DNA of 64,000 nt, taken from contig NZ_JARLTC010000019.1 of the NCBI RefSeq assembly GCF_029382225.1, forward strand, positions 152,156-216,155, written 5' to 3'. Shown piece by piece: positions 17,861 to 27,214 of this stretch. The stretch is from Spongiactinospora sp. TRM90649 (GTDB lineage: Bacteria; Actinomycetota; Actinomycetes; Streptosporangiales; Streptosporangiaceae). The notes under the pieces were generated by a model, which did not search any database, had not been told where the DNA came from, and worked only from the letters and a program-made list of their open reading frames with translations. The stretch's first letter is position 1. Each line of letters opens with the position of its first letter. A program made the translations under genes and the position numbers.

Positions 17861-19933
17861 GTGACCGCCGTACGTCTGGAGACGGGCTACACGGCCCGTC
17901 ATCTGTCGGTGCTGGAGGGGCTGGAGGCGGTCCGCAAGCGTCCAGGGATGTACATCGGGTCCACCGACACCCGGGGCCTGATGCACTGTCTCTGGGAGAT
18001 CGTCGACAACTCGGTCGACGAGGCTCTTTCCGGCTACTGCAGCCGCATCGAGGTCGAGCTGTACCGCGACGGGTCGATCGAGGTTCGTGACAACGGCCGG
18101 GGCATCCCGGTCGACATCGAGCCCAAGAGCGGCCTGGCGGGCGTCGAGCTCGTCTACACCAAGCTGCACGCGGGCGGGAAGTTCGGCGGCGGCGCGTACG
18201 CCGCGTCGGGCGGCCTGCACGGCGTGGGCGCCTCGGTGGTCAACGCGCTGTCCTCCCGCCTCGACGTCGCGGTCGACCTCGACGGGCGGGTCCACGAGAT
18301 CAGCTTCCGGCGCGGGGTGCCCGGCGTCTTCGACGGCGACGGCCCCGGCTCCAGGTTCAAGAAGAAGTCCGGCCTGCGCGACGGCGGCAAGCTCGGCCGC
18401 AAGGTCACCGGCACCCGGGTGCGCTGGTGGGCCGACAACCAGATCTTCCTGCCCGACGCCGAGATCTCGCTCGACGAGATCCACGTGCGGCTGCGCCAGA
18501 CCGCCTTCCTGGTCCCCGGCCTCACCCTGGCCCTGCGCGACGACCGTGGCGAGGAGCCGGTCGAGGAGGAGTTCCACTTCGACGGCGGCATCTCGGAGTT
18601 CACCGAGTTCCTCGCGCGTGACGAGCCGGTCTGCGAGGTGCTGCGGCTGCAGGGCGAGGGCCACTTCCACGAGACGGTGCCCGTCCTCGACGACCAGGGC
18701 CACATGACCCCGACCGAGGTCGAGCGCGAGCTCACCGTCGATGTCGCGGTGCGTTGGGGCAAGGGCTACGAATCCACCGTCCGGTCGTTCGTCAACGTGA
18801 TCGCCACCCCCAAGGGCGGCACCCACGTCAACGGCTTCGAGCGGGCGCTGGTCCGCACGGTGAACGAGCAGCTCCGTGAGACGCGCCTGCTGAAGAACGG
18901 CGACGACCCGGTCCTGAAGGAGGACATCCTCGAAGGGCTCACCGCGGTCGTCACCGTGCGGGTGCCCGAGCCGCAGTTCGAGGGGCAGACCAAGGAGGTG
19001 CTGGGCACCTCCGCCGCGTCCCGCATCGTCTCCCACGTGGTCTCGCGCGAGCTGAAAGAGCTCTTCGCCACTCCCAAGCGCGCCCAGAAGCAGCAGTTGC
19101 GGGCCGTCCTAGAGAAGATCGTCGCCGCCGCCAAGGCGCGCATCGCCGCCCGCGAGCACCGTGACAACCAGCGGCGCAAGAGCGTGCTGGAGAACTCCGC
19201 GCTCCCGGCCAAGCTGGTCGACTGCCGTAGCGACGACGTCGACCGCACCGAGCTGTTCATCGTCGAGGGCGACTCGGCGCTGGGCACCGCCCGCGCCGCC
19301 CGCGACTCGGAGTTCCAGGCGCTGCTGCCGATCCGGGGCAAGATCCTCAATGTGCAGAAGGCGTCCGTCGCCGACATGCTGAAGAACGCCGAGTGCGCGG
19401 CGATCATCCAGGTCATCGGCGCCGGGTCGGGCCGCTCGTTCGACCTGGACTCGGCCCGCTACGGCAAGGTCATCCTGATGGCCGACGCCGACGTGGACGG
19501 CGCGCACATCCGCTGCCTGCTGCTGACCCTGTTCCACCGCTACATGCGGCCCATGGTCGAGGCCGGCCGCGTGTTCGCCGCCGTCCCCCCGCTGCACCGC
19601 ATCGAGATCAGCAACCCGGGCCGCAACCAGGAGAAGTACGTCTACTGCTACACCGACGCGGAGCTGCACAAGGTGCTGCGCGACCTGGAGCGGCGCAACA
19701 AGCGCTGGAAGGACCCGGTGCAGCGCTACAAGGGCCTCGGCGAGATGGACGCCGACCAGCTCGCCGAGACCACGATGGAGCCGCGCCACCGCACGCTGCG
19801 CCGCGTCCGGATCGAGGACATCGAGGCGGCGGAGAAGATCTTCAACCTGCTGATGGGCAGCGACGTGGCGCCCCGCCGCGAGTTCATCGTGGGCAGCGCC
19901 GCCGAGGTCGATCGCGACCACATCGACGCCTGA
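17861..19933 (+). CDS. parE: DNA topoisomerase IV subunit B (GyrB/ParE family)
   Basis: 690-aa ATPase subunit of a type IIA topoisomerase that separates linked chromosomes. GHKL ATPase motifs: EIVDNSVDEAL, DNGRGIPV, GGLHGVGASVVNAL. Transducer domain in the middle. TOPRIM segment ELFIVEGDSALG and MADADVDGAHIRCLLL; C-terminal RYKGLGEMDADQL. The subunit A gene lies 1.8 kb away in convergent orientation, and the closeness to hrdB and DUF7455 matches the parE locus of streptomycetes rather than gyrB beside dnaA. GTG 17861 was preferred over GTG 17849 because GGGAG lies between them. Confidence 0.92.
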   Translation: MTAVRLETGYTARHLSVLEGLEAVRKRPGMYIGSTDTRGLMHCLWEIVDNSVDEALSGYCSRIEVELYRDGSIEVRDNGRGIPVDIEPKSGLAGVELVYTKLHAGGKFGGGAYAASGGLHGVGASVVNALSSRLDVAVDLDGRVHEISFRRGVPGVFDGDGPGSRFKKKSGLRDGGKLGRKVTGTRVRWWADNQIFLPDAEISLDEIHVRLRQTAFLVPGLTLALRDDRGEEPVEEEFHFDGGISEFTEFLARDEPVCEVLRLQGEGHFHETVPVLDDQGHMTPTEVERELTVDVAVRWGKGYESTVRSFVNVIATPKGGTHVNGFERALVRTVNEQLRETRLLKNGDDPVLKEDILEGLTAVVTVRVPEPQFEGQTKEVLGTSAASRIVSHVVSRELKELFATPKRAQKQQLRAVLEKIVAAAKARIAAREHRDNQRRKSVLENSALPAKLVDCRSDDVDRTELFIVEGDSALGTARAARDSEFQALLPIRGKILNVQKASVADMLKNAECAAIIQVIGAGSGRSFDLDSARYGKVILMADADVDGAHIRCLLLTLFHRYMRPMVEAGRVFAAVPPLHRIEISNPGRNQEKYVYCYTDAELHKVLRDLERRNKRWKDPVQRYKGLGEMDADQLAETTMEPRHRTLRRVRIEDIEAAEKIFNLLMGSDVAPRREFIVGSAAEVDRDHIDA

Positions 19934-19934
19934 G

Positions 19935-19962
19935 CCCCGCGCCCCCGGGCGGGGGCGCGGGG
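19935..19962. terminator. Strong GC hairpin between parE and carbonic anhydrase genes
   Basis: Perfect 12-bp stem CCCCGCGCCCCC / GGGGGCGCGGGG with a 4-base loop, starting one base after the parE stop and ending four bases before the convergent gene. It probably terminates both. Confidence 0.85.
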
Positions 19963-19966
19963 GCCG

Positions 19967-20461
19967 TCACAGCTCGACGGGCATCAGCTTGCCGGTGTGC
20001 ACGTCGTAGATCGCGCCGCCGATCGGCATGTCCGGCGGCAGGAACGGGCTGGTGCGCACCCGCACCAGGTCGTGCCGCAGCGCCTCGCTCTGGTCGGGCA
20101 CCGTGTGGAACTCCAGGCTGCGGGTGTCCATGCCCTGGTCCGCGGCGATCCGGTGCACGTCGTCGTCGCTGACCTTGGTCATGCCGCAGTCGGTGTGCGG
20201 CATGACCAGCACCCGCTCGACTCCGAGCAGATAGACCGCGAGGACGAGGGTGCGCAGGACGTCGTCGGTCACCCGTGCACCCGCGTTACGGAGGATCTTG
20301 GCGTCTCCCGCCTTGAGCCCCAGCAGGCCGAGCGGGTCGATGCGCGAGTCCATGCAGGTCACCACTGCCAGGCCGCGTGCGGCCCGGCCGGTGAGGCGTG
20401 AATGCTTGAAATTGCGGGTGTACTTCCGGTTACCGGTAAGCACGTCATCGAACGCGGTCAT
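19967..20461 (-). CDS. Beta-class carbonic anhydrase
   Basis: 164-aa cytoplasmic zinc enzyme interconverting CO2 and bicarbonate. The zinc ligands are visible as Cys36 (TCMDSRID, with Asp38 and Arg40), His89 and Cys92 (MPHTDCGM). The length fits the short actinobacterial clade. Bicarbonate from it would serve the carboxylases encoded elsewhere in the window, which is an inference. It is divergent from the small gene at 20611. Confidence 0.92.
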   Translation of the reverse strand: MTAFDDVLTGNRKYTRNFKHSRLTGRAARGLAVVTCMDSRIDPLGLLGLKAGDAKILRNAGARVTDDVLRTLVLAVYLLGVERVLVMPHTDCGMTKVSDDDVHRIAADQGMDTRSLEFHTVPDQSEALRHDLVRVRTSPFLPPDMPIGGAIYDVHTGKLMPVEL

Positions 20462-20610
20462 AACGCCAATGATTCATCATCGTGTGATCCACGTGATTTC
20501 GGGTGGCTATTGCGCCGCCATTTGGTCCGATCCCCGGTATGTCTTCGGCAAACATGTCGCACACAGAGTGACACTGTCGTAACTTAGGGTCGGACTATCG
20601 TGGAGAGGGC

Positions 20611-20955
20611 ATGAGTAAGAGCCAATCCGTGGCGGCGTATCTGCGGCAGCAGGCCCGGCGCCGCCTTGACCGGGTCGAGCGGCGCGACGAGGAGCGCAAC
20701 GCCCGCTGCGCGCTGGCGCTCTTCGACGCCGCCGCCTACACCGCCGCGCTCGGCGACGACGACCCACTGGTCACCGGGCTGGTCGAGGCCGGTTGTTTTG
20801 ACGGTGGCCAGGGCTTCCGGCCCGCCGACGAGATCGCGGCGCTGATCCGCTGCTGGGAAGGCGAGCCCTGGCAGCTCCTGCTGTCCATCAGGACGGCCCG
20901 CCGCACCCCTACCGCCTCCGCCCACCACGCCTCCGCCCACCACGCCCCCGCCTGA
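20611..20955 (+). CDS. Small hypothetical protein with a His-rich repeated tail
   Basis: 114-aa protein of unknown function. A basic coiled N-terminus (AAYLRQQARRRLDRVERRDEER) is followed by DAAAYTAALGDDDPLV and EIAALIRCWEGEPWQLLLS. The C-terminus ends with two copies of SAHHA, encoded by a 15-bp direct repeat just before the stop. ATG 20611 has GGAGAGGG upstream, a good site, so it is probably translated. Confidence 0.7.
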   Translation: MSKSQSVAAYLRQQARRRLDRVERRDEERNARCALALFDAAAYTAALGDDDPLVTGLVEAGCFDGGQGFRPADEIAALIRCWEGEPWQLLLSIRTARRTPTASAHHASAHHAPA

Positions 20956-20988
20956 GCACGCCGGCCCGGGCCTGTGGGGGCCGGGCGG

Positions 20989-21552
20989 TCAGGAGGGCTC
21001 GTTGCCCGGCTTCCACTTGATTCCGCAGCCCAGGCTGGGCTGCTGGGCGCCCGATGGCCTGCCGCCCGCGAGGACGGCGTCGGCGGCCGCGCGCAGGGCC
21101 GCTCCGGTGACCGGTGCGTCGTTGCGCGGGCGGGCGTCGTCGAACTCGCCCCGGTACGCCAGGCGCAGCTCGCCGTCGTAGAGGAAGAAGTCGGGAGTGC
21201 AGGCGGCCCGGTAGGCGGCGGCGACCTCCTGCGTCTCGTCGAGCAGGTACGGGAAGCCGAACCCCGCCCGCTGGGCCTGCTCGGCCAGGTGGGGAGCGTC
21301 GTCGTCAGGGTAGTTGACCACGTCGTTGCTGCCGATGGCGACGACGGCCACCCGGTCGCGGTAGTCGGCCGCGAAGGCCCCGATGCCGTGCTCGATCCGC
21401 CGGACATAGGGGCAGTGGTTGGACAGGAAGATCACGAGCGTCGCAGGGCTGCCCTTGAGATCGTCGAGGGACACCCGCCCGCCCCCGACCGCCGGCAGTT
21501 CGAACGCGGGCGCCTGGGTGCCGAGCGGAACCATGAACGAGGTGACTGGCAT
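20989..21552 (-). CDS. Peroxiredoxin-like thioredoxin-fold protein
   Basis: 187-aa protein of the AhpC/TSA-like superfamily (PRX-like1 type). The active-site cysteine is Cys47 in FLSNHCPYVRRIE, and AACTPDFFLYDGELRLAYRGEFDD is the cis-Pro part of the thioredoxin fold. There is no CxxC, so it is more like a one-cysteine peroxiredoxin than a disulfide reductase. Its substrate is unknown. ATG 21552 was chosen. A GTG six codons earlier (21570) has no ribosome-binding site. Confidence 0.85.
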   Translation of the reverse strand: MPVTSFMVPLGTQAPAFELPAVGGGRVSLDDLKGSPATLVIFLSNHCPYVRRIEHGIGAFAADYRDRVAVVAIGSNDVVNYPDDDAPHLAEQAQRAGFGFPYLLDETQEVAAAYRAACTPDFFLYDGELRLAYRGEFDDARPRNDAPVTGAALRAAADAVLAGGRPSGAQQPSLGCGIKWKPGNEPS

Positions 21553-21708
21553 GCGCTCATTGTCGCTCACGAGGGCGGCCCGGCACGCTGTTCGGGCGAA
21601 AGCGCCGTGTGGGCCACGTGGGGCCGCGTGTGACCCGACCTGGCCCCCGGGCGGCCCGGCCGTCTGTTCGGCCGGGCCACGGCGTCGTGAGGCCCGTTCA
21701 GCGGGTGA

Positions 21709-24228
21709 TCAGAAGAGCTCCGACGAGTCGTCGGCGGGGGAGTCGTCTCCGGAGCCTGAGGCCTGCGGCTCCGGGTCGGGGTGGGCGCCGAGGGCGCCGC
21801 CGACCGCCACGACCGTGTTGGTGAGCCGCACGCCGGAGCCGTCGCGCCGCCCCAGCTCGTCGGGCAGCGGGACCGGCTTGCCGGTCGCGGACGTGCCCCT
21901 GGCCGGCGCGGGGCCCGCCCAGGCGAGCAACAGGGTGTCCTCGCCCTTCAGGAACCGCTGGGCGCGGACGCCGCCGGTCGCCCGGCCCTTGGCCGGGTAC
22001 TCCGCGTAGTCGGAGACCTTTCCGCCGCCCGTCTGGGTGCCGGGCAGGGCGGTGGCGGACCCGGCGATGGTGACCACGTGGGCGGGCACGCCGGGATCGA
22101 CCGCGCCGAAGAAGAGCACCGTGTGGCCCGCGTCGAGGCGCACGCCCGCCATGCCTCCGGCGGGCCTGCCCTGCGGGCGCACCGATCTGGCGGGAAAGCG
22201 TAGCAACTGGGCGTTGGTGGTGATGAACACCAGGTCGTGGTCTTCCGAGGTGAGTTCGACCGCGCCCACCACCCGGTCGTCGTCCTTCAGCCCGATCACC
22301 TCGAAGTCGTCGCGGTTGCCCGGGTAGTCGGGGGTGACGCGTTTGACCACGCCGGAGGCGGTGCCCAGGGCCAGGCCGGGGCCGTCGGGGTCGAGGGAGC
22401 CGAGCCCGACGACCGTCTCGCCGGGGGTGAGGGTGACGTACTCGCTCACCGGGTGCCCGCCGGACAGCGACGGCGGGTTGGCCGACGGCGGCAGCGCGGG
22501 CAGGTCGATCACGGCGACCCGGATCATCCGGCCGAGCGAGGTGACCACGCCGATCTCGCCGCGCACCGTGGAGTTCACGACGGACACCAGGACGTCGTGG
22601 TTGGACCGGTCGCCCTCGCCCGCGAGCGGCCCGGCGTCGCCGGTGCGCGCCAGCAGCCCGGTGGAGGACATCAGCACCCGGCACGGGTCGTCGGGGACCT
22701 CCAGCGGGACGGCGGTGGCCGTGGCCACCCCGGAGGACTCGAGCAGGACCGTGCGCCTGGGGGTGCCGAACTGCTTGGACACCTCGGCCAGCTCGGCCGA
22801 GACCACCTGGCGCAGCCGGTCCTCCGACGACAGGATCGCGGTGAGCTCCGCGATCTCGTCCTGGAGGGTCTGCTTCTCGCGTTCGAGCTCCAGCTTGTCG
22901 AACTTGGTCAGGCGCCGCAGTGGCGTGTCGAGGATGTAGGCGGCCTGGATCTCCGACAGCCCGAAGACCTGCATGAGCCGCGACCGCGCCTGCGCCGAGT
23001 CGTCGGAGGAGCGGATGACCTGGATGACCTCGTCGATGTTGAGCAGCGCGATGACCAGGCCGTCGACCAGGTGCAGACGCTCCTCACGCTTGCGCCGCCG
23101 ATAGGAGGAGCGGCGGCGGACGACGTCGATGCGGTGACCGACGTAGACCTCCAGCAGCTCCTTCAGGCCCAGCGTGCGGGGCTGCCCGTCGACCAGGGCG
23201 ACGTTGTTGATCCCGAAGGTCTCCTCCATCGGCGTGAGCCGGTAGAGCTCCTCCAGCACGGCCTCGGGGTTGAAGCCGTTCTTGATCTCGATGACCAGGC
23301 GCAGGCCCTTGTGCCGGTCGGTGAGGTCCTTGAGGTCGGAGATGCCCTGCAGCCGCTTGGAGGTGACCAGCTCCTTGATCTTCGTCACGACCCGCTCGGG
23401 GCCGACGTTGAACGGCAGCTCGGTGACCACGATGCCCTTGCGGCGCGGCGTGACCTGGTCGATCGCGCACTTGGCGCGCATCTTGAAGGTGCCCCGGCCG
23501 GTCTGGTAGGCGTCGCGGACACCGTCGAGGCCGATGATCGTGCCGCCGGTGGGCAGGTCGGGGCCGGGGACGAAGCGCATCAGCGCCTCAAGCGTGGCTC
23601 CCGGTTGCTTGATCAGGTGGCGGGCGGCGGAGATCACCTCGACGAGGTTGTGCGGCGCCATGTTGGTCGCCATGCCCACCGCGATGCCGGTGGCCCCGTT
23701 GACCAGCAGGTTGGGCAGCGCGGACGGCAGGACCGTGGGCTCGGTCTCCTGGCCGTCGTAGTTGGGCTTGAAGTCGACGGTCTCCTCGTCGATCGACTGC
23801 ACCAGCATGGTGGCCGCCGTCGCCAGCCGCGCCTCGGTGTACCGCATGGCGGCCGGCGCGTCGTCGGGGGAGCCGAAGTTGCCGTGCCCGTCGATCACCG
23901 GCAGCCGCATGGAGAACGGCTGCGCCATCCGCACCAGCGCGTCGTAGATCGCCGCGTCGCCGTGCGGGTGGAGCTTGCCCATGACGTCGCCGACCACGCG
24001 GGAGGACTTGACGTGCCCCCGGTCGGGCCGCAGGCCCATCTCGCTCATCGAGTACAGGATGCGGCGCTGCACCGGCTTGAGGCCGTCGCGGGCGTCGGGG
24101 AGCGCGCGCTGGTAGATGACCGAGTAGGCGTATTCGAGGAAGCTGGTGCGCATCTCGGCGGAGACATCGATATCGATGATCCGCTCCTCGAAGTCCTCCG
24201 GCGGGGGTGTGGTCGTTCGTCGGGCCAT
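21709..24228 (-). CDS. parC: DNA topoisomerase IV subunit A (GyrA/ParC family)
   Basis: 839-aa breakage-reunion subunit. The catalytic tyrosine is Tyr130 (AAMRYTEARLA). The quinolone-resistance region reads GKLHPHGDAAIYDALVRMAQ (residues 85-104). Tower and coiled-coil domains follow, then a C-terminal beta-pinwheel of degenerate blades (about 520-800) and an acidic tail ending DDSPADDSSELF. The start MARRTTTPPPEDFEERIIDID matches streptomycete ParC; an ATG three codons earlier (24237) is possible. It forms the holoenzyme with ParE encoded at 17861-19933. Confidence 0.92.
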   Translation of the reverse strand: MARRTTTPPPEDFEERIIDIDVSAEMRTSFLEYAYSVIYQRALPDARDGLKPVQRRILYSMSEMGLRPDRGHVKSSRVVGDVMGKLHPHGDAAIYDALVRMAQPFSMRLPVIDGHGNFGSPDDAPAAMRYTEARLATAATMLVQSIDEETVDFKPNYDGQETEPTVLPSALPNLLVNGATGIAVGMATNMAPHNLVEVISAARHLIKQPGATLEALMRFVPGPDLPTGGTIIGLDGVRDAYQTGRGTFKMRAKCAIDQVTPRRKGIVVTELPFNVGPERVVTKIKELVTSKRLQGISDLKDLTDRHKGLRLVIEIKNGFNPEAVLEELYRLTPMEETFGINNVALVDGQPRTLGLKELLEVYVGHRIDVVRRRSSYRRRKREERLHLVDGLVIALLNIDEVIQVIRSSDDSAQARSRLMQVFGLSEIQAAYILDTPLRRLTKFDKLELEREKQTLQDEIAELTAILSSEDRLRQVVSAELAEVSKQFGTPRRTVLLESSGVATATAVPLEVPDDPCRVLMSSTGLLARTGDAGPLAGEGDRSNHDVLVSVVNSTVRGEIGVVTSLGRMIRVAVIDLPALPPSANPPSLSGGHPVSEYVTLTPGETVVGLGSLDPDGPGLALGTASGVVKRVTPDYPGNRDDFEVIGLKDDDRVVGAVELTSEDHDLVFITTNAQLLRFPARSVRPQGRPAGGMAGVRLDAGHTVLFFGAVDPGVPAHVVTIAGSATALPGTQTGGGKVSDYAEYPAKGRATGGVRAQRFLKGEDTLLLAWAGPAPARGTSATGKPVPLPDELGRRDGSGVRLTNTVVAVGGALGAHPDPEPQASGSGDDSPADDSSELF

Positions 24229-24340
24229 GTCGAACATTGTGCCGAAGGTGGGGGGCGTTCCGCGACCTGGACTCGGCTCGCCATACGGCATGCGCCGGAT
24301 GTCTCAAACGTCGCTCTCGTCGGATATTTCGCCTTGCCGG

Positions 24341-24901
24341 CTATTCCGCGCCGGGCCACGGGCCGGGGGTCGCCCCCGGCTCCTGCCGTTCGCTCACCAC
24401 GGCCCGGAACACGGTGAACCCGCGTGCCCGGTAGTTGGCCAGCGCGTACGGCCCGTCCATGGAGCAGGTGTGCACCCACACCCGCCGGGTCGGTTCCCGC
24501 CCCGCCACGCGCTCGCCCATGTCCCACGCGCGGGCGGCGCCCTCCGACAGCAGCAGCCCGCCGACGCCCGCGCCGACGGCGTACGGCAGCAGCCCGAAGT
24601 AGAGGATCTCCACCACGCCGTCCGCCTGGCCCTCCAGCTCGACGTATCCGGCGGGCGTGCCGCGATGCCACGCCACCCAGGTCTCCACCTGCGGCCGGTC
24701 CAGATGCTCGGCCCACCGCTCGCGCGACCACCCCAGCCGGTCGGTCCAGTGGTAGCCGCCGCCGACCGACGTGTAGAGGAACCGGCTGAACTCCGGAGAG
24801 GGGATCTCGGCGCGGACGACCTCCACCGCGAGCCGCGCGGGCCCGGCCGGGACCAGCCGGGAGCGGTCCGTCTGCTCCAGATGCCAGGTGGTGAGCTCCA
24901 T
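24341..24901 (-). CDS. GNAT family N-acetyltransferase
   Basis: 186-aa acetyltransferase. Recognisable are YVELEGQADGVVEILYFGLLP (beta strands 4-5, residues 88-108), the acetyl-CoA loop AVGAGVGGLLLSEGAARAW (110-128) and the late strand/helix GPYALANYRARGFTVF. Substrate unknown. The ATG at 24901 is followed by the family-like start MELTTWHLEQTD. The divergent recQ starts 83 bases away, so the two may share a regulatory region. Confidence 0.86.
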   Translation of the reverse strand: MELTTWHLEQTDRSRLVPAGPARLAVEVVRAEIPSPEFSRFLYTSVGGGYHWTDRLGWSRERWAEHLDRPQVETWVAWHRGTPAGYVELEGQADGVVEILYFGLLPYAVGAGVGGLLLSEGAARAWDMGERVAGREPTRRVWVHTCSMDGPYALANYRARGFTVFRAVVSERQEPGATPGPWPGAE

Positions 24902-24983
24902 GAAGGGCCAGCGTAACGCCGGGTTTCCACGGCTTGGCGCCGGGCGGGCCAAAGCGGGTGGGAAACCTGGTAACAAGGAGCAC

Positions 24984-27077
24984 ATGACTGACGTCCTTCC
25001 CGAGGCTGCCGCGGTGCGAGAAGAGGCAGAGGAGCGCCTGCGCGCCCTCGCCGGAGACGGCGCGAGACTCCGCGAAGACCAGTGGACCGCGATCGAGGCC
25101 CTGGTGCTCAAGCGGAGCCGGGTGCTGGTGGTGCAGCGCACCGGCTGGGGCAAGTCGGCGGTCTACTTCGTGGCCACGGCCCTGCTGCGCGAGCTGGGCG
25201 AGGGCCCCACCGTCATCGTGTCGCCGCTGCTGGCGCTGATGCGCAACCAGATCGCCGCCGCCACGCGGGCGGGCATCCGCGCCGTCACCATCAACTCGGC
25301 GAACACCGACGCCTGGCAGGAGATCTACGCCCAGGTCGCCGAGGGTGAGGTCGACGTCCTGCTGGTCAGCCCCGAGCGGCTGAACAACCCGGAGTTCCGC
25401 GACAACGTGCTGCCCGAGCTGGCCGAGAGCGCCGGGCTGGTGGTCGTCGACGAGGCGCACTGCATCTCCGACTGGGGCCACGACTTCCGGCCCGACTACC
25501 GCAGGCTGCGCAACCTGTTCGACGACCTGCCGCCCGGGGTCCCGGTGCTGGCCACCACCGCCACCGCCAACGCCCGGGTCACCCGCGACGTCGCCGAGCA
25601 GATGGGCGAGGAGACCCTGGTGCTGCGCGGCCCGCTGGAGCGCGAGAGCCTGCACCTGAGCGTGGTCCGGCTGGCCACCGCCGAACAGCGCCTGGCCTGG
25701 CTCGCCGAGACCCTGCGCGAGCTGCCGGGGTCGGGCATCGTCTACACGCTCACCGTGTCCGCGGCCCACGAGATCGCCGCCTACCTGCGCGAGCAGGGCC
25801 ACGAAGTCGCCGCCTACTCCGGCCAGACCGACCCCGACGAGCGGCTGGCCGCGGAAGAGGCCCTGCTGCACAACAAGATCAAGGCGCTGGTGGCGACCAG
25901 CGCCCTGGGCATGGGCTTCGACAAGCCCGACCTGGGGTTCGTCGTCCACGCGGGCGCGCCGCAGTCGCCGGTGGCCTACTACCAGCAGGTAGGCCGGGCC
26001 GGGCGTGGTGTCGAGCGCGCGGAGGTCATCCTGCTGCCCGGCCCCGAGGACCGCGCGATCTGGGCCTACTTCGCGTCACTGGCCTTTCCCGCGGAACAGG
26101 TCGTGCGCACCACCCTGGCGGCGCTCGATGGCGGGGTGCTGTCCACCCCGGCGCTGGAGACCAGGGTCGATCTCAGCCGCAGTCGCCTGGAGATGATGCT
26201 CAAGGTCCTCGACGTCGACGGCGCGGTCCGCCGGGTCAAGGGCGGCTGGGAGGCCACCGGCGAGCCGTGGGTCTACGACGGCGAGCGCTACTCCCGCATC
26301 GCCGGGGAGCGGCGGGCGGAGCAGGAGGCCATGCTCGGCTACCTCACCACCTCCGAATGCCGTGAGGAGTACCTCCGCCGCCACCTCGACGACCCGGCCG
26401 CGCGGCCGTGCGGGCGCTGCGACAACTGCACGGGCACGCACCGCTCCACCGAGATCGCGCAGGCGGCGGTGGAGGGTGCGCGGGAACGGCTCGGCCGTCC
26501 CGGGGTGGAGCTGGAGGCCCGCAGGCAGTGGCCGACCGGCATCGCCGACCTGAGCGGGCGGATCAAGCCGGAGTTCGGCGCGGAGCCCGGCCGCGCCCTG
26601 GGCAGGCTCACCGACATCGGCTGGGGCAACCGGCTGCGCGCGCTCCTCGCCGACGACGCCCCCGACGGGCCGGTGCCCGACGACGTGTTCGGCGCGGTGG
26701 TGAAGGTGCTGTCCTCGTGGGACTGGCGGCAGCGGCCGGTGGCGGTGGCGAACCTGCCCTCGGCCCGCCGTCCGATCCTGGTGCGCAGCCTGGCCGAGCG
26801 GCTGGCCTCGGTGGGCAGGCTCACCTACCTGGGCGAGCTGGGATACCGCTCGGGCACGCCCGGCCGCCAGTTCAACAGCGCCCAGCGGGTGCAGGCGATC
26901 AGGGCGACGCTGATGACGCCGCCTGGGCTGGCCGAGGCCGTGGCCGGAGCGGGCGGGCCGGTGCTGCTGGTGGACGACCGGGCCGACACCGGGTGGACCA
27001 TGACGATGGGGGCGGCCCTGCTGCGCCACGCGGGGGCACCCGCGGTGCTGCCCCTGACGCTCGCCGTGACCTCCTGA
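24984..27077 (+). CDS. recQ: RecQ-family DNA helicase with a phosphoribosyltransferase-like C-terminus
   Basis: 697-aa superfamily 2 helicase acting in recombination and repair. Walker A QRTGWGKS (Lys57), DEAH box at 156-159 in VVVDEAHCISDWGHDFRPDYRRL, motif VI QQVGRAGRG, and a zinc-binding domain with four cysteines between about 459 and 482 (CREEYLRRHL, CGRCDNC). Instead of an HRDC domain, the C-terminus carries LLVDDRADTGWTMTMGAALL (about 661-680), which matches the PRPP-binding loop of type I phosphoribosyltransferases. ATG 24984 has AAGGAG seven bases upstream. Confidence 0.92.
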   Translation: MTDVLPEAAAVREEAEERLRALAGDGARLREDQWTAIEALVLKRSRVLVVQRTGWGKSAVYFVATALLRELGEGPTVIVSPLLALMRNQIAAATRAGIRAVTINSANTDAWQEIYAQVAEGEVDVLLVSPERLNNPEFRDNVLPELAESAGLVVVDEAHCISDWGHDFRPDYRRLRNLFDDLPPGVPVLATTATANARVTRDVAEQMGEETLVLRGPLERESLHLSVVRLATAEQRLAWLAETLRELPGSGIVYTLTVSAAHEIAAYLREQGHEVAAYSGQTDPDERLAAEEALLHNKIKALVATSALGMGFDKPDLGFVVHAGAPQSPVAYYQQVGRAGRGVERAEVILLPGPEDRAIWAYFASLAFPAEQVVRTTLAALDGGVLSTPALETRVDLSRSRLEMMLKVLDVDGAVRRVKGGWEATGEPWVYDGERYSRIAGERRAEQEAMLGYLTTSECREEYLRRHLDDPAARPCGRCDNCTGTHRSTEIAQAAVEGARERLGRPGVELEARRQWPTGIADLSGRIKPEFGAEPGRALGRLTDIGWGNRLRALLADDAPDGPVPDDVFGAVVKVLSSWDWRQRPVAVANLPSARRPILVRSLAERLASVGRLTYLGELGYRSGTPGRQFNSAQRVQAIRATLMTPPGLAEAVAGAGGPVLLVDDRADTGWTMTMGAALLRHAGAPAVLPLTLAVTS

Positions 27078-27093
27078 ACCCTGCCGTCGCATC

Positions 27094-27116
27094 CCGGGCC
27101 CCGGAAAGGGGCCCGG
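27094..27116. terminator. Hairpin between convergent recQ and pfkB-type genes
   Basis: Perfect 9-bp stem CCGGGCCCC / GGGGCCCGG with a GGAAA loop, 17 bases after the recQ stop. Confidence 0.75.
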
Positions 27117-27214
27117 ACAGGCCGGAGAGGCCCCTGGGGGCCGTGGGAGAGCCTTTCAGCGAAGGCACGAGCCCGAAAAGCCGAGCGCGGGGCCTCAGGA
27201 CGGCAGGCCGGGCT

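Noticed and set aside
22237..24417. 726-codon plus-strand frame opposite parC
   Set aside because: Antisense shadow. The parC frame carries all topoisomerase motifs.
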